64,000 nucleotides of DNA, taken from positions 2,083,075 through 2,147,074 of the forward strand of contig NC_061776.1 of NCBI RefSeq assembly GCF_022458985.1. Direction: 5' to 3'. Shown here piece by piece: positions 1 through 13,300 of the stretch. The stretch's first letter is position 1. Each line of letters begins with the position of its first letter. The notes under the pieces are model-generated. The model did no database searches and had not been told where the DNA came from. It saw only the letters and a list, made by a program, of their open reading frames with translations. Made by a program: the position numbers and the translations under genes. The DNA comes from Mugil cephalus (lineage: Eukaryota; Chordata; Actinopteri; Mugiliformes; Mugilidae).

Positions 1-243
1 ATAGTATTGTATGGCTAACGTTACTTCTCAGTAAAGCTCCTAGCGTTAGCATCTTTTATTTAGCTACGCTTATCATAACTGAAATGACCTAAAACTAAAT
101 GAAACTATGGTTAGTTCAGGTCCTATAGCAGAAAACTGTTGGAGCTGTGTTGTGTAAAGTACCTAAAGCTCATACTTTAGTATCAGTATAGTATTTACCA
201 GTGTTGAAATATGGCCTGTGTCACTGTGACCTCACACTGTTAA

Positions 244-445
244 CTGGAGGCAAAACAGAGGGAAGCTGGAGGCAACTTTTTTAAAACAACACTCACGGTC
301 TCTGGGAGTGAGTGTATCAGTGTCTTCTCTAAAATATGTGTTTTCATATATTTTCTTGCCAAAACAGTCCGTTCAGATATGCTAACCGGTGTTTACAGGC
401 TAGAGAGTTTGAGATGTTTTGCCTCCAGCTAAGCCCCGCCCCTCA
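244..445. repeat. interspersed repeat with 14-bp inverted ends
   Basis: CTGGAGGCAAAACA at 244-257 is perfectly inverted at 415-428 (TGTTTTGCCTCCAG). A related copy lies at 4966-5092 with the same GAGTGAGTGTAT start, TTCTCTAA and CCAAAACAGTC-type blocks, and the same right end plus AAGCCCCGCCCCTCA. Homology runs past the inverted end, so this may be part of a larger element rather than a simple MITE. Confidence 0.6.
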
Positions 446-1243
446 GAGAAAGGGTTCCATGGAGTCCATAGGGTTCCATATATATTAATGAGCTAACACA
501 TATACTGATATATATCTGCTATATTAATGAACCGACCCGTTTAATGTGGCCCAGTGCCGTAGGTGAAGACGGGTACGTTAGCATCTCTGGAGGAGCCACG
601 CTGACCTTTCTCCTCCAGACACAGAGGTAGCAAATGCGAGAAACGTCATCTCGTGTTTGACAGTACGCTGACCTTTACAGTGGCAGTGTACGAAAATAAG
701 CGTAACATAAAGAACAAGCCTCGGAGCAGAGGTTTCCATCTGGAGGAACTCAGCAGGGAGCTGATGGGAAGCAGATTAATGTCCGTGAGGCCTTCTGGGA
801 AACGGGAGAAAAGGTCAACGAGAGGAACTACGGACACGTCCACGGAAACAGATTCACTTCTTCTGCTTTATTCCTTATTGTTAGTTTGTTTCTTGTCTGT
901 TAGATGGAAGATTTAGATTTGTCCGTACCTCAACATGAGCTTTGACTCATTTTAAACACCAGATGATTCATTTCTTTAAGTTGAGAATTCGTCTCACTGT
1001 CACTGGCTCAGATACAAGAAACCAGATCAGACGAGTTTATAAGCTGCACAAAATCTTTAATTTTGAACATAAATGTTGAACAAAAGTGCAAGAATCTGCA
1101 AAGAGGACGTGAGTGATGATGTTTGAGTCGTGTGTCCAGAAACATTTCCCCCCGTGTTTCCTCCTACAGAAGAAGAACAAAGACTCTTCTTTCATGGAGT
1201 CAGTTACTTATTATCTCTTCTTCTTCTCTTCTCGCTCCATCAG

Positions 1244-1322
1244 GAACTTCCTGGGAACCAAAGAGACGTCTTTGCTCCTGATGGCCATGTTCCTCCTGGC
1301 TGTGTTCTACCACGGGCAGCAG
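1244..1322 (+). CDS. adcy8: adcy8 exon: end of second membrane block
   Basis: The exon starts after a pyrimidine-rich tract ending in CAG (1241-1243) and ends before GTGAGA. Its first base completes a codon split with an exon outside the window; 26 full codons follow. The peptide contains [18 protein letters not shown], a hydrophobic segment that is the last transmembrane helix of the second six-helix block, followed by the short cytosolic linker to C2. It is the most upstream adcy8 exon I can find; bases 1-1243 show no other coding segment of this protein. Confidence 0.93.
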
Positions 1323-4300
1323 GTGAGAACCAGACCACCTCCCCCTCTGAGTAAGAAGGAGTCAGGTGTGGGATCCAGTCCCTCCTTTTCCTCTCTCATC
1401 ATTAGAACTAATCATTATTATTTAATTATTACTTCTCTCTGATATCAGCTGTTTAAAGGAACCAGCTACGTCAACAACGTGCTGAAGGATAATAATAACA
1501 GTAATAATGGAGGGATCTGGAGGAACCTAGCATCGTTCTTGTTGCTATGCAACCGTCTAAATTAGCATTAGCCGCTAACCTGAAGTAAAAATAACCCAAG
1601 AAGAAGAAGAAGAAGAAGATCAGACGGCTGCAGGTCAGAAGGCGTTCAAACACTGTTTTATTATTTTACTTTCTAATGTTTCCGTGGCGCTGTTTGTTTC
1701 CCTCTGATCGCGCTCGCTGTGTGTTTGGGTTCTGACTCCGGTTGAGGGTAGATCCCGTGGAAAGAAGAGGAGCGCCGTCTGATCTCTGACAGCATGTAGC
1801 CACCAGCTGTGAGCACAGCTGCAGCTGCTCCGCCCGCTGAGGTTTCAGGCTTCGGTCACTCCTCAGACCCAGGTGGCACCGTGTCGCATGTGTCTGGCTG
1901 CAGATCTGTAGCGTTTTAACCCGTCGTGCTTCAGTAGAAAACTCCGGTTCAGTCTGGTTTTTACTGGCTTGATCTGAGGCTCCGACCTGCAGCCGTCTGC
2001 TACATAACACACACATACTGGCTCATCGTTATTCATTTATTTATTGTGCATCGTCATTTTATGTCTGGCTCATATGTTACATACTTATAGATACAAACAA
2101 ACATAAAATATAGACTTGGATCAGACGTCTTCTCCATTAGGGTCAGTTATTTATTTATTTTTTGTTGGTATATTTGTAAATTTGCTTTTAAAACCAGAAA
2201 TGAAAACTTGAAAATAGTTGTTATTTGACTTTTAGTTCGACAACTTTAACGTCAAGGTTATTTAAAAAAAAGAAAATGAAACAGGTCAAAAACTAAATAA
2301 AACTGAACCAGGAAATAACCAGCGTAGCATTTTGCATAGACAGTTGAAAGTGAAGTGAAGTAGAGCTCCCCCTGGTGTCTGGCTGCAGTATAGGTCATAA
2401 GCTCCGCCTCCTGCGTGTTAGTGGGCGGGACTTGGGCCAAACTAAAACACTAAAGTACACGTCAATTTTTTTTTTGTTCAAGGATGATTTCTGTTATTTT
2501 AGGTAGTTGATATAATTGATGCAAGTGTCATTTTTTTTAGTTTCTTATTTGAAGCTATAGAAATGGGATGTGACATAATGGTGACCAACAGTTGCCATGC
2601 CAACCGCTCCGTGAAACAATCCCGTTGAATTGTGAGAGTTATGTAAACAAGTTCAGTGCATAATCATGTCCTTGTAGCTGGTGGAGGTAGAGCAGAGCGT
2701 TGTGTTAATTAAATGAAGTGTGGGCGGGGCGTCGATAACGTGGCTCCGCCCTCAGACCGTACCGACCACACTGGCTCCAAAGCTGCAAGATGGTGCCGCC
2801 TGTATCCCCAGGAAGTTAGCATCAGTTTGGCCAATGAGAGGAAGTGAAGACGTGGCGTCCATATTTATTTACAGTCTGCGGTCGCTCTGGTCCAGGTCTC
2901 CATGGTGAACACTGGTCCAGGTCTCCATGGTGAACACTGGTCCAGGTCTCCATGGTGAACACTGGTCCAGGTCTCCATGGTGGACACTGGTCCAGGTCTC
3001 CATGGTGAACACTGGTCCAGGTCTCCATGGTGAACACTGGTCCAGGTCTCCATGGTGGACACTGGTCCAGGTCTCCATGGTGAACACTGTCAGGTCTCAT
3101 GGTGAACATGGTCCAGTTCCATGGTGAACATGTCAGGTCTCCATGGTGACATGGTCAGCTCCATGGTGAACATTCCCGGTCTCCATGTGACACTGGTCCA
3201 GGTCCATGGTGAAACTGTCAGGTTCATGGTACCCCGCAGGTCTCCATGGTGGACACTGCAGGTTCAGAACAGGTAGAGTCTCTCTACAAAAACCTGTAGG
3301 TGCTTTTATCTGAATTTACTTTTCATTTTTGCATTTTTTTTAAACTGGAAATCTAACAAACTCTTATTTATCCAGAACCAAACTTGAATTACCAGAAAGT
3401 AAATGAACCACCCTCACAACCCCAGTTGTCTCAGCTTAGTTTTTTTTGGAGAGGACCTTTGTAGAAGTGTGCAGAAGGAAGCGTTAGAGTCTAGACCAGA
3501 AAGCAGTAGACATGTTTTTGTTTTTTTTTATCATTCAAGGACTGAGAGACTGTGGATCTTTTGCGTTTTTGCTGTCGAGGCCACAGTCCACAGGGTCCAA
3601 GTGGAGCCAGAGTGTAGGAGTTGGATGGCACCACAGAGCCTCCTCTCCTTTTCTAAATCTAATATCAGAGCTGGTGTTCTTTCTGAACAGGAGAAGGTAA
3701 TGCTGCTGTAGCGAACCGTCAGGAACCTGAATTTAATTCCTGGTGTATTTTAACGACGTTAGCCGGTTCCAGACCCCTGAGAGGGAACTAATCACAGATC
3801 TGTGGGCTGGACCAGGAGCTGCTGACGGTATCGAGTTGTATCTCGGCCTTAATGTTCAATAAACATCTCTATGAGCATTACTCTCTCTCAGTGTCTCTTA
3901 AAAGTTAATGCATTTCTACATTTCTGCATGAAAATGCATCAAAACAAGTTCCTTGTCTCCAGTGTGTGAGTCTGTGAGCTCCATGTAACTAAACGTTGGT
4001 GGTTTCCTCTCATCGACTGATGCTTCATGTCCTTTTACGATATTTCCACTGGATTAACGTCAGGACTCTGACGTCCTAAACATCCATCCTGTTCCTTTTT
4101 CACCGTTCTTTTGGAGAACCACATGTGTTCTTGGGTTCGTTGTCTTGATGCATGACCCAGTTTCTCTTCACATTAACTCCAAGCGGCACAGCACCACAGA
4201 AACATTTTGGGGTGGGATACGGGGAGGGTTACCAAGGCAACAAGAGCCTGAAACGACGACGAGCGACGCGGTGTCTGATACAAAGAGACGAGATACTCTG

Positions 4301-7300
4301 GGCCTTAAACTTGAACACGGTGACATTTGAAGGCAAAAGGTTTTGTGACGTCGATGTGATTTGTATCTCAGTGTGGTGAGTGATAGCTCTCAAAGTAAAT
4401 GCCGTGCGCACTCGTCTCAGACGCAGATTATTGCGTGAAACAGACGTGTTTTCAAGATCAGCTGAAGGATGTTGAAGCGTCTGGTTTTACTGATGCGACG
4501 TGTGAACCAATCATTCTGCAGACGCAAAGCAAGGTTGGCTTTTTTTATTTTTGGCTGTGGTTTGGTTTGCATGTGCGGGGCAAATAGTAAGACTGTCTGG
4601 TAGTTTGATTTTGTGTTTTGTGTGTGTGTGTGTGGGTCTTGGTTCAGTCCTGTATCCTCAATACATTAAGTTGATCATTATTTGGAGGATTCTTGATACA
4701 TGCTAATGCTAACTGCTAGCCAACGCAACATTATTTGTATGTTTCAGGGATGTTCAAGCAGAAGCTGCATTTACTACGTTACCCTCCACAGTGGTTCCAC
4801 TTCTTGTAATATCTTTGTTTTAGAGGCTTCACTTGATAAAGACAGACCAGACTTTGTCCCCTCTGTGTCCTCTTTTCGTCAAATCATCCGTCCACTGAGT
4901 GAGAGTGTGGGGGTCAGTGAATATAGTCCCATCAGTCAGAGTCAACTTTTTAAGACTCATGGTCATGGAGTGAGTGTATTAGTATATTCTCTAATTATAT
5001 GTTTTCTTTGTACATTCTTGGCAAAACAGTCTGTTGAAATACGCTAAACAGTGTTTGAGATGTTTTGCCTCCAGTTAAGCCCCGCCCCTCAAAAAACATC
5101 ACATTGTTTACAAGCTGTGAAGGTTTCTATAGACGTTGTGGGCCTAACTTAACGAAACATCGGTGAAGGGAGGTGCCCACTTGAACGCGCCAGTGATGCG
5201 CTGCGTACTGCTGCTAGCTTGGCGAGTTAGCTGGCGTCTTCTTGTTGGTTGCTAGCTGGTAGCTCCTAAATGTGTTTTGCCTCAGATCTTGGCACAGGGG
5301 ATCGTAACATCTTATCCTGTGTAATAATAGCTACCCTCAAAGCAAACGTCGTGCACACTCATTGTATCGGCACTTGGTGGAAAAATCTCAACAGACGCGT
5401 TTTCAAGATTAGCTGAAGCATCTTGAAGCATTTCGTTCTGCAGACACAAAGGAAAAAAACACAAATAAGCTGCTTTGTTTACACGCCTGATACATTATAC
5501 AAGCCAGTTTTATAAAGATACGGTCACCGTCAGCGGCCTGAAGGAAACTGGTGCCCCCCCACTCCCACCCCCCACTCCCACCCACTCTGTGCTGCTTTCA
5601 TGCTCTCTCTATGGCAACCTTTGATCGCAGCAGCCCGCCGCCGGTTGGAGACGGCCCGTAATTGAAGGCCTTTTGTGGCCTCATGAAAGTAGACAGCAGC
5701 CGTATTTGAAGTCATCCAGTGGCATATTGATTTTGCTCCGGGTCAATTCGAGCGCTTGTTTGGCAAAAGCAGAGACAATGACGGCTTCACAGCACGAGAC
5801 GCGTAACAGCCGCCGCTCGGAGAGGCTGCCGGTGTGAGATGCATCAGAGCGACTGTCAGCGGGGAGGGGGTGGTCGGGATTTATTTTAAAGTGCAGCCAA
5901 AGCGTTTTATTTCTCAGCCTCACAGCAGGCGCTGCATTACAGACCCTTCTCTCCACAACACTCTCTTTATATTACGGGTTATTTAATCTAATGCACTTCA
6001 GAGGAAACACTGCACCAGCTGGAGGAGAGAAGCTCTCAGGTAAAAAAAAAAAGCCACCAAGGGTCAAATAGTGACAAACCTTGACTTGATCTTATCCGGT
6101 TGTTTCTGATAAATTCTGAGAAAAAGAAAGAAAAACAAAGGCCTTAGTTGCCACATTGCTATGGTTGCTAGGGTTACTGTCCTAAACTTAATTTACGCCG
6201 AGAAATAGATTAAAAAAAATATATTCACAATTAAAACTGCACGACTTTCCATTTTACACCTGACCAGGTGTAAGTTTAGTCTCAGATGTAGCGTTAAACT
6301 GAGCTGGTGCATTTATTTTATTCTACAAAGGTTTTAAAGATTGTTTTTATGACTGTGGATACGTCCAGATGATGAAACCAAAAGACTGCAGGAAAAAAAA
6401 GATGGACGACGCGTCTCCACTTTGTCTCTTTTCACTCTTCTCCTTCCACCAGTTACAAAGGAAACACTTCATTTAGTGACTGGAAACTGTCAATCATCAT
6501 GATGTCACTTCCTGTTGTCATTGTGTCAAAAAACACATGAAATGAAAATGAAAATGAAATTATTTTAATTTGGTCCAAGTCTCATTCGCTAACATGTAAT
6601 GCTAGCATGTAACGCTAACATGTAATGCTAACGGGACCTGTACTGCAGCCAGCCACCAGGGGGAGCTCTGGAGCTGTCATGGCGTCCACTTCTTTTTACT
6701 GTCTGTGGTTCACTGGGAAAATTATCTGTGCTTAAGAAAAAAACCTCCCAAACCTCTTTCCACAAACTCTTTCCTAACACTGGACGAACAATTAGTGGAG
6801 CAATTTATTCAATGTGAAAAGAACCGACTTGTTTGTGCTTGTGTCGCTGCCCCTAGTGGTCGATATATTAGCAGAACTGAAACTGAACTGTTGGAATTTA
6901 TAAGTTGCCTTTATTCTGAATTATTATTGACCGAAATAGAGTGAAGTCACTTTTTAAAACCTCAGAGTGACCTGCAGAGAGTTCCCACAGGAACGAAGTG
7001 GAGTCAGTATTGGACGATACTTAACAGCGAAGCGTAGTTTGGGTTCTGGTTGTTGAGAACGTGTGAACGCGGAGGCTGTTGATACATTAATTAGTTCAGA
7101 CAAGAGCCTATTAGAGCAGAAAGACGGAGGCGACTACTTCACTCTTCTTCTTCTTCTTCTTCTTCTTCTTCACGGCCTCTTTTCATCACAACAGTTCTTG
7201 TGACGTCTCTGCAATGAAAACACGCACGTTTAAAAACTAACGTTAGAGACGGGAGGTGCTTCTCTTTGACTCTGTTATTTTTATACTTTGAACTGTAATT

Positions 7301-10300
7301 AATGAGATAAGATGATCCTTTATTTATCCCACTGTGGGGATTTGAAGGGTTGCAGCAGCAGACAGTTTAAAGGAGATAAATAAATAAATAAATAAATAAA
7401 ATGAAAAATGAAATACACACAGTAGGTAGACACCGATCAGGCATAACATTATGACCACCTCCCTATGTTGTGCTGGTCTCCATTGTGGTCTTCTGTTGAA
7501 TGTTGTTAGTTGTTAGTGGGGGGAATGTTGAAAGGAGTGTCATTGCCGCGGGGGGGGGGGGGGGGGGGGGGGTCTGGTCTGGTCTAGGTGGGGGCTACAT
7601 GTCTAAGTAACATCCACATCAATCATTTGTCAAGTTTTCAGTACCTTTGGAAATGCGCAAAACCCAAATACCGCAGAAGAAAATGGTGATGTTAGCTGAG
7701 AGACTACGCAAAGCTACTGTTAGCTAAGAGGCTAGGAAGCTATGAAGACCTGCTATTAGCTAAGAGGCTAGGAGAACTGCTATTGGCTAGGAGGTTGGGA
7801 AGGGCTGCCATTAGTCCAGAGATCAGGAGGAGGAGGTTGAGAGGTTTTCTAAAAACTTTTCTAAAAAAGGTGTTTTTTCAGACGCGTCGATATAAAAGTT
7901 TATCACAAAAGTGCAACGGAACCACTTTATTTTGTTATTTCCCAGTTACTGGAGATGACACAGGGGGTCATGTGACCAGTTCATTTGAAGCCCGTCCTCC
8001 TCAAAGTGATGAGAATTTATGAGAGTTACAGCTCATTCACAAAAAAATGAAAACAAAGAGCAACTGTAGTTCATCAAAATTTCAGAAATATGGCTTTTAT
8101 TTAGCAAAGAACTGTGATGGAAACCTGGCTAGAGGAAGCTCTATGTAGGATGCAGCTCTACTGTACAGAGCTTCACATGTTTTCTGCTGAATGAAGCATA
8201 TTTCCAGCAGAGGAAGCCGAGCCCGGGGCCGTTCACATAATAGCGTCATGTTGAAGGAATCTCTGCAGCCAGATGAGCTCGTTCCTCGTTGAGTTGCTGC
8301 TTCCTGTCAGCGCAGTAACGACATTATGGAGCTTTTCATTACGGAGCTGCAGACAGGGCTCTTATTTTGAAGTGATTAGGCTTCAGTTTGTTTCGGTTTG
8401 TTCAGTTTTGACGCAGCTTTTTTCTGTTGAATGCGTCCGTCGCTGATGTCATCGAACGGCTGCAGCGACTCCAGGAGAAACCAGTTTAACGAGTCGGCAT
8501 CATTCAGAGAAGGTTTTTAATTGGAGCCGAATGGCGTCGAGAATGGGTCATCAGCCATAACATTACGACCGCTTTTCCTGTATGTGTGTGAAGGTTAAAT
8601 GACTGACTCCCCCATTCTTCCACCGTCCTGCAGCCGTCCTTAATGAAAAAGACAGAAAATGAGATTGAAGTTTTTCCACTCGCTCATGTGATTAAGTGAC
8701 TAATTGATGCCGCGATTCATCATGAAGCTGTTTCCTGCAGAGTCGCTCGAATCCTCGGAGGCTAATCTGTCGGCCTCCAAATTAATTTCCAATATCAGGG
8801 ATGTTTTGTTGGTTTTGTTTTTGTTTTTTTCCTCCTCGTTTCTTCTGCATGTTCAGACTAAATGCTGCTGCTGTTTGTTGGGCTCTAACGTATTCAAATC
8901 ACTGTTCAATTAATTGTTCATTCAAAAAAGCAATTTGTGCTGCGTATTAGAATCCTTTCTATTTTTTCTGCTCCTCAGATTGATCGGCCTCTCTCTGTGT
9001 TACATCATTGATCTGGGCTTTAACAGATTTATTTATTTTTTTAATCCAGCCACTCGTTCCAGATCTGTGACTCTGCTTTTTCATCATCTCAATGATACGA
9101 ACAACAGATTATGTCCTGAATTCAGTTACTAACAGAGACCTTGTTAATCTGTCCACAAAGTTTGAGGAGTGACCACTGTAGGATGAGTGTGTTTGTGTGT
9201 TTGTTGAGAGACTCGCATGTTTCTGAGGAGAAAACACTGGTGTTTATAATTTATTTAGAGCTTCTCTCCAACTAATCTGCTCCTTCAGGGCTGGAAACGA
9301 GAGCGTCATAAAAACAAATACAGAAAACTCTCATGTTGAATAACCACAATGTTTCTCAGCTGCTCTCATGTGGCTCCTCAAAGGTCTCCAGCTCCTCTTT
9401 CTCCTCCTCCTCCTCCTCTTTCTCCTCCTCCTCCTCCTGCTCCTCCTCCAGCTCCTCCTCCTCCTCCATGTTTATCCATAGACGTGTGTTTAGGGAAAGT
9501 GTGAAGAAACCAACTCTGACCAGTAGGACAGTCTGTCCAACCATCCACCCCAAGCTCCTCCTTTAACCCGTTGGTGCCACCAGGGGTCACTCTTCCCTCT
9601 TAATACGACCAGAACTTCCACTGTACAGCAGCATTTTTACAGCCACTAACTTTGACTGCTGTAGAAATATTAAATTATTTTTGCTTAAACCTGTTTATCA
9701 GCCTCAGTCCTGATCAAAGCCACTAAATATTATAAAATATTACATTTTCATCTCTTTAAATGCCTTTTTTTTTAAATAAACACAAAATGACTTGTTTTCA
9801 ATATAAAATATGATCAGAAACGTGTCAAAGATTAGTGACATCATACTATTCACAGATTTCCATTAAACCTCCCTCTCCTGCTGTTAGTGGCTGTTTTTGC
9901 CCCATTGACTCCCATTATAACTACATTTTCTGAATGCACAGATATGCAAATAAATAACAACGCATTTTACAACCCTGATTTTCCTTGTTCAGAACAGTTC
10001 ACAAATTTGGGAAATTTACTGTTGATTACCAAATTGCACCATTTACCCATTGCACAGGCCTGATGATGACATGTTTTTACAGCAGTCAAAGTTAGAGACG
10101 AGTAAGAAAGGAACAGGACTTAACCCTGACAGTGGAAGTTCCCTGTTTGGAAACATCTGACGTCCAGAGAAGGTGAATCAGACCTAACAAACTTTGTTTT
10201 TTTGTGTTTCCAGCTGGAGTACACGGCCCGGCTGGACTTTCTGTGGCGAGTCCAGGCCAAGGAGGAGATCAACGAGATGAAAGAGCTGCGAGAACACAAC

Positions 10301-13300
10301 GAGAACATGCTGAGGAACATCCTGCCCAGTCACGTGGCCCGACACTTCCTGGAGAAGGACCGGGACAACGAGGTCGGCACCAAACACATCTACGCTGTAA
10401 CGTCCACTCACAGACTTTTATCTTCAGGCAGGACTGAGACCTGGTCTCAGTCTGTGTCAATCAGCAGCAGCGCCACCATGTGGTCAGTAGAATAATGTAT
10501 CAGCTGCCTCTGATGGATCTTTACCTACAACTGGACCAGAACCAGGGAGGGAAGGAGGAAAAGATGATGGAAGGAAGGAAGGAAGGAAGGAAGGAAGGAG
10601 GGAAGGAAGGAAGGAAGGAAGGAGGGAAGGAAGGAAAAGAAGGAAGGAAGGAAGGACGGAAGGAAGGAAGGAGGGAGGGAGGGAAGGAAAAGAAGGAAGG
10701 AAGGAAGGATGGAAGGAGGGAAGGAAAAGAAGGAAAGATGAAGGAAGGAAGGAAGGAAAAGAAGGAAAGATGAAGGAAGGAAGGAAGGAAGGAAGGAAGG
10801 AAGGATTGAGGGAGGGAAGGACGGAAGGAAGGAAGGAAGGAAGGAAGGAAGGAAGGAAGGAAGGAAGGAAGGAAGGAAAAGAAGGAAAGATGAAGGAAGG
10901 AAGGAAGGAAGGAAGGAAAAGAAGGAAAGATGAAGGAAGGAAGGAAGGAAGGAAGGATTGAGGGAGGGAGGGAAGGAAGGAAGGAAGGAAGGAAGGAAGG
11001 AAGGAAGGAAAAGAAGGAAAGATGAAGGATGGAAGGAAGGAAGGAAGGAAGGAAGGAAGGAAGGAAGGAAGGAAGGAAGGTAAAGAAGGAAGGAAGGAAA
11101 GATGGAGGGAGGGAAGGAAAAGAAGGAAGGATGGAAGGAGGGAAGGATGGAAGGAGGAAAGGAAGGAAGGAGGGAATGAAAAGAAGGAAAGATGAAGGAA
11201 GGAGGGAAGGAGGGAGGGAGCGAAGGAAAAGAAGGAAAGATGATGGAAGGAAGGAAGGAAGGAAGGAAAAGAAGGAAGGAAGGAAGGAAGGAAGGACGGA
11301 AGGAAGGAAGGAGGGAGGGAGGGAAGGAAAAGAAGGAAGGAAGGAAGGATGGAAGGAGGGAATGAAAAGAAGGAAAGATGAAGGAAGGAGGGAAGGAGGG
11401 AGGGAGCGAAGGAAAAGAAGGAAAGATGATGGAAGGAAGGAAGGAAGGAAGGAAAGAGGGAGGAAGGAAGGAAGAGAGGAAGGGAGGAAGAGAGAGGAAA
11501 GGAGGAATGAAAGAAGGAAGGAAGGAAAGATGGAAGGAGGACGTAAGGAAGGAAGGAAGGAAGGAAGGAAGGAAGGAAGGAAGGAAGGAAGGAAGGAAGG
11601 AGGAAAGAAGGAAGGAAGGAAGGAAGGAAGGAAGGAAGAGGAAGGAAGGAAGGATAGGGAGGAGAGGAAGGAAGGAAGAAGAAGAGAAGGAAGGAAGGAA
11701 GGAGGAGGAGAAAAGAAGGAAAGATGAAGGAAGGTAAAGAAGGAAGGAAGGAAGGAAAGAAGGATGGAAGGAGGAAGGATGGAAGGAGGGAATGAAAAGA
11801 AGGAAAGATGAAGGACGGAAAGAGGAAGGAAGGAAGGAAAGAGAGAGAGGAAGGAAGGAAGGAAAAGAAGGAAGGAAGTAAGGAAGGAGAGAAGGATTCA
11901 AGGTTTTTTATTTGTCGTATAGAAACGTGAGATGGAACAAAATGATGGTTTCAGGTCTCAGATCGTTACCATAGTAACTATAATAAATAGATACTCAGTC
12001 ACTATAATATAGACACTAGGAAAGGAAAGAGGGAAGGAGGGAGAGTATTGTATCAGTCCTCCCACCACTGTCCCATCTGAGACGTGTCCACCTGGTCGTC
12101 CCCCTCAGACCTGCTCCAGCGTTGCCCCCCCACTATCTTTACCCCCCCACGTTCGTTACCCTCTCACTCTGTGACGCTCTTTTCTTCCAGCCTACAAAGA
12201 AAAGTAATTCTGCATAATTGCTTTTCAAAGACTCTCCAGGGAGACTTGGTTGGTTGGTTCATTCAGCTGGAAATCTTTGTCTTTTTTTCCTCCTTCTTCT
12301 TCTTGGTTTTTTTGGTTGTGTGCGTTTGATTTGATTTTAATAACACGTTGTCAGTCGACAGCAGAGAACACATTGATTTGTCTCTCGGTTGCAGCGGTGA
12401 CTCAGACGCTCTGTGCACAGAGAGAGTCCAACTTCACAGAGTTTCTCTTTTTGTTCGTCTCGTTTCCTTCTGCGCTTTTATTTCCCCTTCGATGCAGCTG
12501 CTCCGGATTCGTTTAAACCTTTAAAATGTGGACACGCAACTCTGCAAACAGCGCAGCTTGAGCTTCACGCAGCCTCAAATACGTTTTTACCACCGTGACT
12601 CCATTCACATTAATAACAGGAAGCGTCGTTCAACATTTGACTGAGCATAGAGATCGATGAAGCCTCATTTTTCATCTTGATAGGAGGCGTTGAAGCTCAG
12701 CGCAGCCTCCCAGCTAACAGCAGCTCTTCCTAGCCTCCCAGCTAACAGTAGCTCCTCCTAGCCTCCCAGCTAACAGCAGCTCTTCCTAGCCTCCCAGCTA
12801 ACAGTAGCTCCTCCTAGCCTCCCAGCTAACAGTAGCTCCTCCTAGCCTCCCAGCTAACAGCAGCTCTTCCTAGCCTCCCAGCTAACAGTAGCTCCTCCTA
12901 GCCTCCCAGCTAATAGTAGCTCTTCCTAGCCTCCCAGCTAACATCAGCTCTTCCTAGCCTCCCAGCTAACAGTAGCTCTACCTAGCCTCCCAGCTAACAG
13001 TATCTCTACCTAGCCTCCCAGCTAACAGTAGCTCCTCCTAGCCTCCCAGCTAATAGTAGCTCTTCCTAGCCTCCCAGCTAATATTTGCTCTTCCTAGCTT
13101 CCCAGCTAACAGTATCTCTACCTAGCCTCCCAGCTAACAGTATCTCTACCTAGCCTCCCAGCTAACAGTAGCTCATCCTAGCCTCTCAGCTAATAGTAGC
13201 TCTTCCTAACCTCCCAGCTAACAGTAGCTCTTCCTGGCCTCCCAGCTAACAGCAGCTCTTCCTAGCCTCCCAGCTAACAGTAGCTCCTCCTAGCCTCCCA

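Larger units (their letters stand above)
1323..10213 (+). other. adcy8: adcy8 intron, 8.9 kb
   Basis: No further exon is recognisable. It contains the 25-bp minisatellite (2.89-3.26 kb), repeat relics near 2.36-2.88, 4.0-5.45, 6.63-6.72, 7.31-7.42 and 7.43-7.64 kb, inverted copies of the 28-bp minisatellite unit (7.68-7.81 kb), a 23-base G run, trinucleotide runs at 1602-1619, 7142-7171 and 9398-9468, and balanced-composition stretches at 5590-5960 and 8180-8530 that may be conserved non-coding DNA. Confidence 0.7.

Noticed and set aside
239..432. piggyBac-type MITE with TTAA target site
   Set aside because: The left flank is TTAA but the right flank is CTAA, and homology with the second copy continues beyond the inverted end, so the true boundary is elsewhere.
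646..916. Overlapping frames upstream of the first adcy8 exon
   Set aside because: No match to adenylyl cyclase membrane segments and no acceptor/donor pair in the right phase.
2822..3127. Open frames of HHGDLDQ or VNTGPGLHG repeats on both strands
   Set aside because: Products of the 25-bp minisatellite, whose unit length is not a multiple of three; every frame shows the same peptide cycle.
10525..11901. 458-codon minus-strand open frame of FLPSF-type repeats and several + strand EGRKEGRK frames
   Set aside because: They arise because the GGAA tract has almost no pyrimidines and so no stop codons in most frames; composition is pure repeat and there is no start context or splice signal.
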